DNA of 15,402 nucleotides. It comes from Chlorobiota bacterium. Its GTDB lineage: Bacteria; Bacteroidota; Ignavibacteria; Ignavibacteriales; Ignavibacteriaceae. The position numbers were made by a program, and so were the translations under genes. The stretch covers positions 1 to 15,402 of the forward strand of contig RHKR01000017.1 in the NCBI GenBank assembly GCA_008363265.1, read 5' to 3'. Of the stretch, positions 6,881-14,177 are shown one piece after another. The notes beneath the pieces were generated by a model. That model saw only the letters and a program-made list of their open reading frames with translations, had not been told where the DNA came from and searched no databases. Each line of letters begins with the position of its first letter. Within the stretch, counting starts at the first letter, position 1.

Positions 6881-6910
6881 TTGAATAAAAAGCGAATATA
6901 GCTATATTTG
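6881..6910 (+). promoter_or_regulatory. Bacteroidota-type promoter for the CAU tRNA
   Basis: TTTTG (TTG at 6881-6883), a 19-nt spacer and TATATTTG (6903-6910) form a consensus -33/-7 pair. Transcription would start about 15-20 nt before the tRNA 5' end at 6935. Confidence 0.8.
6893..6907 (-). promoter_or_regulatory. Likely -7 box of the lipoprotein gene within a palindrome
   Basis: ATATAGCTATAT (6896-6907) is a perfect 12-bp palindrome. Read on the minus strand it supplies TATATTCG (6900-6893), one mismatch from TAnnTTTG, at a suitable distance from the lipoprotein start at 6862. The same palindrome supplies the plus-strand tRNA -7 box, so the two promoters would compete for polymerase. Confidence 0.4.
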
Positions 6911-6934
6911 AAGTCTGAATAACGATTTTTCAGC

Positions 6935-7008
6935 GGACCCTTAGCTCAGTTGGTTAGAGCAACTGACTCATAATCAGTAGGTCCCAGGTTCAAGTCCTGG
7001 AGGGTCCA
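6935..7008 (+). tRNA. tRNA with CAU anticodon (elongator Met or Ile2)
   Basis: A complete cloverleaf: acceptor GGACCCT/AGGGTCC, D arm GCTCAGTTGGTTAGAGC, anticodon stem ACTGA/TCAGT around loop CTCATAA (anticodon CAT), T arm CCAGG-TTCAAGT-CCTGG and discriminator A. It is not the initiator: the first acceptor pair is a normal G-C and the anticodon stem lacks the three G-C pairs. The TTCAAGTCC T loop and CCTTAGCTCAG start resemble lysidine-modified tRNA-Ile2, but Met cannot be excluded by eye. Unlike the two tRNAs on the other strand, no CCA is encoded (A is followed by CTA). Confidence 0.95.
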
Positions 7009-7029
7009 CTACCTGCCCGGAAATTCCTC

Positions 7030-7473
7030 TCACCGTAAACTCGCATGTATTTTGGAAAAGCATTTCCATCCATTCTGGTATATTAAATCGATGCGCTTCA
7101 TGTCTTCCATTGAAGACGATTTTCCAGTTTTGCGATTCATTGTTGTTTGATATTCAACAGCCATGATAAGAATGGAACCATCACTTTCGTAGTATTCATA
7201 ACTATATACCTCAAACTTGTGGTATGTTGTATAAAAATTTGTGTAGAAATTTTTGGCAACTTTCCTTATTCCGGCACGGCTGTATTTGGTTCCTTCGAAG
7301 TATGTAGGATCTGAAAAGAGATTTGCGTGGTCCTCATAACTCCCGTACAAAAGTGAACTACTATATGCTTTGAGGAAATTCCTGACAATCTCATCGACCT
7401 GGGCACTGGTTCTAACAGAAGCAAAGCTCCAGATAGCAATGGAAATCAGAATGCAGAAAGATAATTTGTTCAT
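7030..7473 (-). CDS. Small secreted protein, NTF2/SnoaL-like (hypothetical)
   Basis: A 147-residue product with a signal peptide (MNKLSFCILISIAIWSFASV, probable cleavage after RTSA at residue 24). The mature part has an N-terminal helix (VDEIVRNFLKAYSSSLLYGSY), an aromatic-rich middle (FYTNFYTTYHKFEVYSYEYY) and paired beta segments (ILIMAVEYQTTMNR, RIDLIYQNGWKCFSKIHA), consistent with the cone-shaped NTF2-like fold. Ligand and role are unknown. It has no lipobox. ATG at 7473 is set by the signal peptide. The 3' end converges on the CAU tRNA, 21 bases away. Confidence 0.75.
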   Translation of the reverse strand: MNKLSFCILISIAIWSFASVRTSAQVDEIVRNFLKAYSSSLLYGSYEDHANLFSDPTYFEGTKYSRAGIRKVAKNFYTNFYTTYHKFEVYSYEYYESDGSILIMAVEYQTTMNRKTGKSSSMEDMKRIDLIYQNGWKCFSKIHASLR

Positions 7474-7779
7474 AGTGGTGGTCCCATAGATAAAGATTAA
7501 TCTATTTATTTCAACATTACAATATATGATTGACTTTATTTAATCACCAATTAAAATGGGCTCTCAGAAAAAATAACTTGAATTAATTCTCCCTTTCCGG
7601 AGTTTTTCCGGCTGGGTAGTTCGAAGAGATACTCCTGATCATTCGTGTTTTAGGCAAATAGAAAAATAATTGCACCCACCAGAAATTAATTTACCACTAT
7701 TTTTGTTGATATTTTAACAGGCACCAACTCCCGGTGTATCATATTGGATATTATCGTCGGAAACCAGATCATTAGAAGA
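7474..7779. other. AT-rich divergent intergenic region
   Basis: About 300 bases between the divergent NTF2-like and SGNH genes. It contains an AGATTAATCT palindrome (7494-7503) near the minus-strand start, a short CCGGA-GTTTT-TCCGG hairpin around 7605-7620, and the plus-strand TATTTTTG box at 7698-7705. No coding frame or RNA gene is convincing. Confidence 0.5.
7698..7705 (+). promoter_or_regulatory. -7 box (TATTTTTG) upstream of the SGNH hydrolase gene
   Basis: TATTTTTG fits TAnnTTTG exactly and lies 74 nt ahead of the ATG at 7780. The nearest upstream TTG (7670-7672) is 25 nt away, longer than ideal, so the -33 part is doubtful. The leader that follows includes a small CACC/GGTG hairpin near 7722-7736. 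Confidence 0.45.
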
Positions 7780-9288
7780 ATGAAAAGATTATTACTTATA
7801 CTGTTGTTATTTGTATTTTTAGGTTACGTTTCGCAACCAATCGAAGGGCAATCGAAACCGAAGAAAAAGGTTTCGAAGCAGACCGACAAATCAGGAAACA
7901 AGAAGAAAAAATCTAAAAAACCTGTAAACAAGAAGAAAAAATCGCCCCAAACGAATAAAAAATCTCCGAAGAAGCAACCGAAAGCCTCTCCTAAAAAGAC
8001 ATACACACCGGCCAAACGACCTGATCTGACAACTGTAACCCGCTTCATGCCAAAGGATACGGCAAGCAGCATTACATTTGGATTAATTGAAGAATACGAC
8101 AAGGTTATTAAGGAAGAGTTTACCCCGATAATAAATGACTCAAGCCTTCAACTGTTTTTCGGGAAACTGCAATCTCTGGAAAAGGGAGAGAAGCGGAAGG
8201 TCAGGATACTGCACATCGGCGACTCGCACCTGCAGCCGGGATATTTCGCTTCATGGATAAGAACCGAACTTCAGAAGAAATACGGATACGCGGGTTTCGG
8301 ACTTTTCTACCCTTACGCCCTCTCGAACATTTATACGCGGATGGGACTCTTCTCATGGTCGGACACACGCTGGGAAAGCCGGCGCAACATGACCGGCGAA
8401 AAGGGACAGTATCTGGGAGTTTCCGGATATTCGGTCAAAACTGATGATCCATCATGGAAGATCGGGATCGGTGTGGTACCTTTCAATACGATCGATAACC
8501 GCTTTGACAGAGTGACACTCTTCCACTCACCCGGCACTACAAAACCTGAGATAATTCCTTTAAGACCAATAATTACCGGTAAAGCCACCGATGCTGATTC
8601 ATGGGATGACTCTCCGGTCACGATGGCTCTCGACTCGAATCACGGCAAGTGGACAGCCTCTAACTACTCTCTCCCCTCTCCCACGAATGAGATCGTGATC
8701 ACTTCAGGAGACAAAGAGGAGAAAGACGGACCTTTCATTTTCCACGGGGGTACGGGAGAAATGGCGGAGAACAGCGGGATAATCTATCACGAAGCAGGCG
8801 TGGGAGGAAGCCAGTTGCCCCTCTTCACAAGGACAACCCTCTTTTTTGATCAGGTCAAGGAGATATCTCCCGATCTGGTTATCGTCTCACTGGGTACGAA
8901 CGAGAGTTATTCTCCTGAATACGATACGGTTTGGTACGAAAAACGAGTAACAGAACTGATCACGAAGATCAGGAGCGAATCGCCTGCCACCGCTTTCATT
9001 CTTATGACGCCGCCAGATATTCTTTACAAAAGAAATTATCCCAGATATATGCAGGCAATCATCAACATCTTTAAGCGTGTCGGTGAAAAAGAGAATGTCG
9101 CCATCTGGGACTGGAATGCCATTATGGGCGGAAAAGGAAGTATTGGTAAATGGGTTGCTGAAAAACTCGCACAGTCTGATAACATCCATATGACCCCTAA
9201 AGGATACAGACTGACAGCAGCTCTTTTTCTCAAGAGCTTCGAAGAATCATATGAAAAATTCAAACCGGGAAATATCTCACCAGAATGA
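7780..9288 (+). CDS. Secreted SGNH/GDSL hydrolase with lysine-rich linker
   Basis: A 502-residue exported protein, probably acting on acyl groups of a cell-surface polysaccharide. ATG at 7780 (MKRLLLILLLFVFLGYVSQP) begins a clear signal peptide; an upstream in-frame TTG at 7744 would only add a non-signal extension. Residues about 25-80 form a Lys/Ser/Pro-rich linker. The catalytic domain shows block I (ILHIGDSH, nucleophile Ser149), a Gly block (GVGGSQ, near residue 350), block III (SLGTNES, Asn374) and block V (DNIHMTPKGY, Asp467 and His470). About 200 residues between blocks I and II form a large insertion, likely a beta-rich accessory domain. It converges on the DHHW/MBOAT operon with no spacer, and all three are typical partners in glycan O-acetylation. 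Whether it removes or transfers acyl groups is not decided by the sequence. Confidence 0.85.
   Translation: MKRLLLILLLFVFLGYVSQPIEGQSKPKKKVSKQTDKSGNKKKKSKKPVNKKKKSPQTNKKSPKKQPKASPKKTYTPAKRPDLTTVTRFMPKDTASSITFGLIEEYDKVIKEEFTPIINDSSLQLFFGKLQSLEKGEKRKVRILHIGDSHLQPGYFASWIRTELQKKYGYAGFGLFYPYALSNIYTRMGLFSWSDTRWESRRNMTGEKGQYLGVSGYSVKTDDPSWKIGIGVVPFNTIDNRFDRVTLFHSPGTTKPEIIPLRPIITGKATDADSWDDSPVTMALDSNHGKWTASNYSLPSPTNEIVITSGDKEEKDGPFIFHGGTGEMAENSGIIYHEAGVGGSQLPLFTRTTLFFDQVKEISPDLVIVSLGTNESYSPEYDTVWYEKRVTELITKIRSESPATAFILMTPPDILYKRNYPRYMQAIINIFKRVGEKENVAIWDWNAIMGGKGSIGKWVAEKLAQSDNIHMTPKGYRLTAALFLKSFEESYEKFKPGNISPE
7896..7943 (+). repeat. 18-bp direct repeat encoding a Lys-rich motif
   Basis: AAACAAGAAGAAAAAATC occurs twice (7896-7913 and 7926-7943), offset by 30 bp or ten codons, encoding NKKKKS in both copies. 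It falls in the Lys/Pro linker of the SGNH hydrolase and suggests growth of the linker by in-frame duplication. Confidence 0.8.
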
Positions 9289-10692
9289 TCACCTGGTTGT
9301 ATCAGGTACAGTCGGGATTTCGGTCTTATTTTCAGTCTTTTTGGGTTTATCCTTCTTCTTCTCTTTGGTATTGGACTTTCCGAGTTCCTTGTTGATATCA
9401 AATGTTCCCGGTGGAGTATCAACCATCTTCACCAGCCTGTCTGTAAAGAAGGGTGTGGCGGCTGAGAAAGAATTGTTCAGAATTAGCAGATCAGTTATCT
9501 TGTAATCTCTGAGCATTTGCCTGATGGTGAACTTGAAGTAGCGGAAATCTGCTACATACACTTCAGAAAAATTGTTGATCAGAAACGGTACGAATGCGTT
9601 TCCGAATGACTCCTTGATCACCAGTATCCTGCGCTTGTTTTTCACACCCGTGATCATCTTGATCACCGGTACGTCACCATTGGTGAAAACAAGATATGAG
9701 GAAGCACCGTTATACTTCTCATTAAGGAGCATTCCATCCTGCCAGGCACCAAAGTTGTTCGAATAATTGAAGTAAACCTTGTTTTTAGTGTTTGAGATGA
9801 AGTACTCAACACTGTCAGGATTTTCTTTAAGAACAGGATCACGCGTGTAAGAATAGAGACTCCCTACAAAATCATGTTTAACTTTGCGTTTGAAAGTATC
9901 GAGCGGCTTCGGTTTCATTCCGGCACTTTTACAGAAGGCAACGTAAGCCTGATATGCTCCCCGCGCGGTCCAGTGATGGTCAGTTCCGAAGTAAAGGTAA
10001 TCACGCTTTTTTCTGTTCAGCTCTGAGTAGGCATCAACTCTTACGATCTTTGGGTTCAGGTAGCTGTAAAGGCTGTCAATAAATGCTTTCTCAGAACGGG
10101 AGAGGGAGTCATACTTTCCCTTGACATAAAACTCGGCCGGGCTCGGGAAAACCATGGAATATATCTTCACCGAATCCCCGATCATATCGAAAACCTTGTT
10201 CACATTCTTTGCATAGTGTTTCCCAAAAGCCGGAAGCGCGCCAAATAACTGATAAGCCTTGTTGTCATATATCAAAAGGTTGTTCTTCATCTTTCCGGTT
10301 GCGTTAGGATCAAAGACGTCACCCTCATCAAAACCGGAAGTGGTGTCGTCCACGGCTCCCGGAGCTTCCGCACCATTCTGGAAATTGACAATTTTTACAC
10401 CCTGATCAGACACCCAAAAGGGATTCTTCACCATATCCATGAGTTCCAATATCCTTTCCCGCTCAGGAAATTGGTCGGTTACATAACCCGAAAAATCTTT
10501 CATAAACTTGCCGCTTAGTACACTTTCAGTTGACAGCACCGGCAATTTCATCAATTCCCGTTTCTCTTTTTCAGATTTCGACTTCTCACCGGCAGTGAGC
10601 AGAATTGTTCCGACAGCGATAAGGATAACAAGATAGAGCACCGAGTGTATGGTCGCAAGCACATTGACTTTTTTTGTTCCACTTCTGTTCAT
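9289..10692 (-). CDS. DHHW/AlgJ-like membrane-anchored O-acyltransferase partner
   Basis: A 467-residue protein of the DHHW / AlgJ-AlgX-like family, the extracytoplasmic partner of MBOAT proteins that places acetyl groups on a polysaccharide. One N-terminal membrane anchor (about residues 10-33) is followed by a periplasmic domain. Visible motifs are TDHHWTARGAYQAY (Asp238, His239, His240, Trp241) and KESFGNAF (Ser362, the probable nucleophile), together a SGNH-like triad. The last ~35 residues are Lys/Thr/Pro-rich and low complexity. ATG at 10692 lies one base after the MBOAT stop, showing translational coupling. The stop codon abuts that of the converging SGNH gene. Confidence 0.88.
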   Translation of the reverse strand: MNRSGTKKVNVLATIHSVLYLVILIAVGTILLTAGEKSKSEKEKRELMKLPVLSTESVLSGKFMKDFSGYVTDQFPERERILELMDMVKNPFWVSDQGVKIVNFQNGAEAPGAVDDTTSGFDEGDVFDPNATGKMKNNLLIYDNKAYQLFGALPAFGKHYAKNVNKVFDMIGDSVKIYSMVFPSPAEFYVKGKYDSLSRSEKAFIDSLYSYLNPKIVRVDAYSELNRKKRDYLYFGTDHHWTARGAYQAYVAFCKSAGMKPKPLDTFKRKVKHDFVGSLYSYTRDPVLKENPDSVEYFISNTKNKVYFNYSNNFGAWQDGMLLNEKYNGASSYLVFTNGDVPVIKMITGVKNKRRILVIKESFGNAFVPFLINNFSEVYVADFRYFKFTIRQMLRDYKITDLLILNNSFSAATPFFTDRLVKMVDTPPGTFDINKELGKSNTKEKKKDKPKKTENKTEIPTVPDTTR

Positions 10693-10693
10693 T

Positions 10694-12091
10694 TTAAAAA
10701 CCCCCGTAAAGGAATGGATTAAAACTTCTGTCGAGCAGCAGCGCGGTGCTAAAGAAGAGCGCGGCCAAAGTAAAGATAACCCTTAAACCATATGTTGCGG
10801 ATGGGAAACGTTCTTCGTAGTCAGCATAGTACTTCCGGAAAAGTTCTCCCACCGGAAAAACAAAGACAAGAGCAACCAGGATAACGGGCAGATGCGTGAT
10901 TAAGGCCTGCTGAAGAGAGAGGTCGACCATTATGCTTCCCGGCTGAAAGGAGAAAAGTATCCGGTAAAACTCAGTTAGTTTATCCATGTCGCGGAAGTAA
11001 AAGAGCGACCATCCGGTAACAACCACCAACAGTAAGTAGAAGTGCTGAAAAATAACTGGAAGCCGCGGCAGAAATCGCTTAAGCAGATAAATCTCGGCAG
11101 CGATAAATATCCCGAAATAGACACCCCAGAGAAGGAAATTCAGGGTAAATCCATGCCAAAGTCCGGTGAGACTCCAGACAACTGCCAGGCTTATGATAAT
11201 GTTAAACTTGCTTCGTACAAGCGAGAGCGGAATGAACACAAAATCCCTGAAAAATGAACCAAGTGTGATGTGCCATCTTCTCCAGAATTCGGAAACCGAA
11301 CGTGAGAAATACGGATAGTTGAAATTCTCAGGAAGTGTGAAACCAAATAGTGAAGCGATCCCGATAACAATATCTGTGTAGCCTGAAAAATCGTAGTATA
11401 TCTGGAGCGAGAAGATGATCAGTCCAAATAGAAGACTCAGTGAACCCGAACCCGGATCCACTGTCAGGAATTGTCTGGTTAACGGCTCAAGTGAGTCTGC
11501 AATAACTATCTTCTTGATCAACCCTGTGGATATCCTGACCAAACCGTTCGAAATGTTCAAAGCGGAGAACTTGCGTGATGCCATCTCCTCTTCGAGTTCC
11601 GAATATCTGACGATCGGACCTGCTATTATAACAGGGAAAAATGAAAGATAGAAGAGATAGTCGGCAAAATTCCGGGTCGGGGTAATTACTTCAAGGTATA
11701 TCTCAGAGACGTACGATATCGAGCGGAACATGAAAAACGAAAGTCCGATGGGGATCGCGGAAAAGAGAGAGAATCCGTCAACAGGCTCGAATTTATAGTG
11801 CAGTGCCAGATTTATTCCGGCCAGAATCCCGATCCTGATCAAGACAGATATTGCAAGAAATGTGCTCCTGAGTGCCGGTTTTTCAATTTTTATGAAAGCC
11901 AATCCGGAGATATAATCAAGAACCGCAACCGAGACCAGAACCCATATCGAATTAAGATCGCCCCACGCGTAGAAAAAGAGGGAGGCAAACAAGAGAATGT
12001 AGTTTTTCGCCCTTATTCCCGGAATCGCAAAATAAGCTATAATGACGACCGGAAGAAAGAAATATAAAAATGTAATTGAAGTAACGCCCAT
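10694..12091 (-). CDS. MBOAT family membrane O-acyltransferase (AlgI/DltB-like)
   Basis: A 465-residue polytopic membrane protein, full length for the AlgI/DltB type. It moves acyl groups (commonly acetyl) from a cytoplasmic donor across the membrane to an extracytoplasmic acceptor. Hallmarks are the N-terminal FLYFFLP and FFYAWGD segments, IPIGLSFFMFRSISYVSEIY, SLQIYYDFSGYTDIVIGIA, the FWRRWHITLGSFFRDFVFIPL block (His274), and SLTGLWHGFTLNFLLWG with the presumed catalytic His313. Many hydrophobic helices span the sequence. ATG at 12091 follows a consensus promoter by about 20 nt. It is the first gene of a two-gene operon with the DHHW protein, and the substrate glycan is unknown because no glycan-synthesis genes are in view. 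Confidence 0.93.
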   Translation of the reverse strand: MGVTSITFLYFFLPVVIIAYFAIPGIRAKNYILLFASLFFYAWGDLNSIWVLVSVAVLDYISGLAFIKIEKPALRSTFLAISVLIRIGILAGINLALHYKFEPVDGFSLFSAIPIGLSFFMFRSISYVSEIYLEVITPTRNFADYLFYLSFFPVIIAGPIVRYSELEEEMASRKFSALNISNGLVRISTGLIKKIVIADSLEPLTRQFLTVDPGSGSLSLLFGLIIFSLQIYYDFSGYTDIVIGIASLFGFTLPENFNYPYFSRSVSEFWRRWHITLGSFFRDFVFIPLSLVRSKFNIIISLAVVWSLTGLWHGFTLNFLLWGVYFGIFIAAEIYLLKRFLPRLPVIFQHFYLLLVVVTGWSLFYFRDMDKLTEFYRILFSFQPGSIMVDLSLQQALITHLPVILVALVFVFPVGELFRKYYADYEERFPSATYGLRVIFTLAALFFSTALLLDRSFNPFLYGGF

Positions 12092-12112
12092 GAAACCCTA
12101 AAATTGTTAATA

Positions 12113-12142
12113 CAAATTTATGCAAATGAGTAGATTAGGCAA
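12113..12142 (-). promoter_or_regulatory. Bacteroidota-type promoter for the MBOAT-DHHW operon
   Basis: On the minus strand TTG (12142-12140), a 19-nt spacer and TAAATTTG (12120-12113) match the -33/-7 consensus exactly. The start site would be about 10-15 nt before the MBOAT ATG, giving a very short leader without an evident Shine-Dalgarno sequence. Confidence 0.8.
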
Positions 12143-12208
12143 TCATTCCATAATAACAGTATTTGCAGATTTCCGGCTATCGCTGCAAAAACACAAAAAT
12201 CAAAACCA

Positions 12209-13525
12209 TCACTTCACCACCGCAACCTTTACACTTTTAACTCCTTTCCCGCTTTTCATCAGCAGAAAATAGACACCGGTTGAAAGTTTTGTGGTGTTGT
12301 ACACGATCTCCTGATCCCTGGCCCCAACCGAGCCGCTCAAGACAGTCGATACTTTTTCACCGAGGGCGTTATAGAGCGCGAGCTCGACATTCTGCTCTGA
12401 ACCGGGGTTGAAGCGGATGATCATATTGTCCCGCGCGGGATTGGGGTGTACAGAGAGCTTTTCAACCGCGGAGGTTTGAATTGATTCATCCCTGTTTGAT
12501 GTTACGGTGAAGACCGTGGATGCGGTTGTTATTATTTCAGGGTCTTTGGGCTGACCGGAGTTCATTCTTGTGAACCTCTCGGCTTCAAGGGTTGGAAGTA
12601 TGGCCAACCTTGCAGTGATCTGAGGTTTAACAGTCTGATAACAAAGCTCAGCGGTGATGGTGAGATCGCCATTTTCCGATGGTTTTATCCTGTAGGTTAC
12701 AATATCGGAACCGCTGCCTTCGATCGAGGCGTTGTAGTTGAAGTTTGGATCGTCGCCAACACCCTCGATTGAAGTGCTGTCATAACTGACGTGTGAAGCT
12801 ACAAATCCCTTTGGCGGTAAACGGTTGTCTTTAATGTATGACGCGGCCCTGAGGAGAGTGTTTGTTACATCACCGTTCACATCTACGAGTACACCTTCAT
12901 ATATCTGGGTTCTGTCCGCATTGCGGATAATATCATGGTGCGGCTCATAGACAGAATCAATACCGGTAATTTCACCGTCACTTCCCCACTCTCCCGATTC
13001 AAAAACTGTCTGGCCTGTGGAGTTCGTCACTTTGAGGTGTAGCCACATCCGTCTTATTGGTATTCCCGAAGGTAGCTTGTGACCTGAAAGGTTGGTGGTT
13101 ACCACTTTTATATCGAGTGAATCGTTATTTGGTTGAGCGGATATCTCTATCTGAGCGGTCCGCGAGAGCATTTTTGTTGTCCGGGCTAGCGTGCTGTCGA
13201 AGTGATCAGGACCGGCGGTTACGCCGAGTGAATCAATATTGTTTTGCAGCATCCGGAGCATCATTTTGTTGGCACCGACAAATTCATGCTTAAAGAATGG
13301 GGCGTGCGTAGCTGTGTGCCAGGCGGGAATTGAGGAAATATCAAGTGAGTCGGAGATTGATGGCATATGACAGGTCTGGCATTCAACTCCTGATGTACTA
13401 TAAATACTGTTCTTCCACTCCAGGTAAGGCGTCTGTTCAGGGAAAATTCCCGCCTGCTGATTGTTGTAGTCGAAATAGGGAGTAAAAAGTGTGTGGCATG
13501 TAGCGCACAATTCGGAATTGTTCAC
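12209..13525 (-). CDS. 3' portion of the broken cytochrome: hemes 4-5 and T9SS domain
   Basis: 438 codons are open from a GTG at 13525, but this is unlikely to be a true start: there is no signal peptide and the codon before it (CAT, His) extends the conserved HVNNSELC motif. It carries CATCH (residues 7-11) and CQTCH (49-53), a histidine-rich stretch WHTATHAPFFKHEFVG that probably supplies distal heme ligands, then long beta-type segments. The last ~75 residues, from about KLSVHPNPARDNMIIRF to VKVAVVK, are a Por-type C-terminal sorting domain directing export by the type IX system. Without the 5' half this product could not reach the periplasm. Confidence 0.8.
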   Translation of the reverse strand: MNNSELCATCHTLFTPYFDYNNQQAGIFPEQTPYLEWKNSIYSTSGVECQTCHMPSISDSLDISSIPAWHTATHAPFFKHEFVGANKMMLRMLQNNIDSLGVTAGPDHFDSTLARTTKMLSRTAQIEISAQPNNDSLDIKVVTTNLSGHKLPSGIPIRRMWLHLKVTNSTGQTVFESGEWGSDGEITGIDSVYEPHHDIIRNADRTQIYEGVLVDVNGDVTNTLLRAASYIKDNRLPPKGFVASHVSYDSTSIEGVGDDPNFNYNASIEGSGSDIVTYRIKPSENGDLTITAELCYQTVKPQITARLAILPTLEAERFTRMNSGQPKDPEIITTASTVFTVTSNRDESIQTSAVEKLSVHPNPARDNMIIRFNPGSEQNVELALYNALGEKVSTVLSGSVGARDQEIVYNTTKLSTGVYFLLMKSGKGVKSVKVAVVK

Positions 13526-14015
13526 ATGGGCCGTAGATTATCCTGGTCGTATCGATCTTGTAGTTTCCGCTATAAGACTGAGCCATCCCGAGGTTTGCGG
13601 GATCGATCTGGTGACAGAGTGTACAGCTTATGCCATCTTTCCCCAGGGGATCGTTGCGCATCATCTCCAGGGTATAATTAGTTAAGCCGTCATGCTTTGC
13701 CTGAGTGTTTCCCATCGGGGCATGACATCTCGTGCAAATATTCTCGATGGCGTCTTTCATCGCCGGGAACTCATGGGTTTCCTCCGAGACCATCGCCTGC
13801 CAGAGTGGATCCTTGGATGAATTGGCCATCATAGTGCTGCGCCAGTGCGTTGGTGGCGACACATCCACTCCGTTATGTGTTAGAACTGTTGCCGTTCCGG
13901 TATGGCACATGGCACAATTCCCCGATGCCGTAAACATCGATGAGTTAAATGACGGAAGTGGTGTCTGCGCGATCAGAACTGAGGTTAAGATAAGCAAGAA
14001 AAACAGTTGTTTCAT
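13437..14015 (-). CDS. 5' portion of the broken cytochrome: signal peptide and hemes 1-3
   Basis: 192 codons from ATG 14015. A signal peptide (MKQLFFLLILTSVLIAQ) is followed by three heme-binding motifs: CAMCH (34-38), CTRCH (94-98) and CTLCH (131-135). Residues after TTRIIYGP (about 155-163) no longer resemble a cytochrome and end at a stop inside the downstream frame. If translated, it would be a short exported three-heme protein lacking the sorting domain. The spacing THWRSTMMANSSKDPLWQAM is typical of this multiheme family. Confidence 0.85.
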   Translation of the reverse strand: MKQLFFLLILTSVLIAQTPLPSFNSSMFTASGNCAMCHTGTATVLTHNGVDVSPPTHWRSTMMANSSKDPLWQAMVSEETHEFPAMKDAIENICTRCHAPMGNTQAKHDGLTNYTLEMMRNDPLGKDGISCTLCHQIDPANLGMAQSYSGNYKIDTTRIIYGPCEQFRIVRYMPHTFYSLFRLQQSAGGNFP

Positions 14016-14140
14016 CTATTGGGTCCCGTTTCAAAAATGATTTCAATGGTTGTATGACATCCCTAAACGGAAAAAAGTTTATTATTAAACAAAATTTAAT
14101 TCATTTTCCTGAAATAAATTACATTCCTGAATCCTTTCCG

Positions 14141-14155
14141 TTGATTTTGAATCAA
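14141..14155. repeat. Inverted repeat upstream of the DUF2892 gene
   Basis: TTGATT-TTG-AATCAA is a perfect 6-bp inverted repeat with a 3-base centre, 23-35 bases before the DUF2892 starts and in the 162-bp divergent region shared with the cytochrome gene. It could be an operator, but nothing else supports this. Confidence 0.35.
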
Positions 14156-14177
14156 ACAATAGAAGAAATCATTTATC

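Larger units (their letters stand above)
12209..14015 (-). pseudogene. Secreted multiheme cytochrome c with T9SS sorting domain, frameshifted
   Basis: Two overlapping frames together make one protein of about 600 residues: signal peptide, five CxxCH heme motifs, a C-terminal half rich in beta segments, and a type IX secretion sorting domain. Frame 1 runs from ATG 14015 through hemes 1-3 to TTRIIYGP at about 13527, then turns into unrelated sequence and stops at 13437. Frame 2 takes over with HVNNSELCATCH, coded from 13528 downward, carrying hemes 4-5. The switch is one sharp point near 13524-13530. In related cytochromes, as I recall them, a stretch of roughly 15-20 residues separates the IYGP segment from the next H...S.LC..CH motif; it is absent here, so a short out-of-frame deletion is likelier than a single-base change. 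Electron transfer or substrate oxidation/reduction at the surface would be the ancestral role. A sequencing or assembly error is possible. Confidence 0.75.

Noticed and set aside
6221..6901. 226-codon plus-strand ORF
   Set aside because: It runs through the tRNA-Leu gene and antisense to the lipoprotein gene; its start lies in tRNA sequence.
7605..7620. CCGGA-GTTTT-TCCGG hairpin as a terminator
   Set aside because: Stem of only 5 bp and no T tract; it does not follow a gene on either strand.
7744..7779. TTG start extending the SGNH protein by 12 residues
   Set aside because: The extension would place polar residues before the signal peptide; ATG 7780 gives a standard signal sequence.
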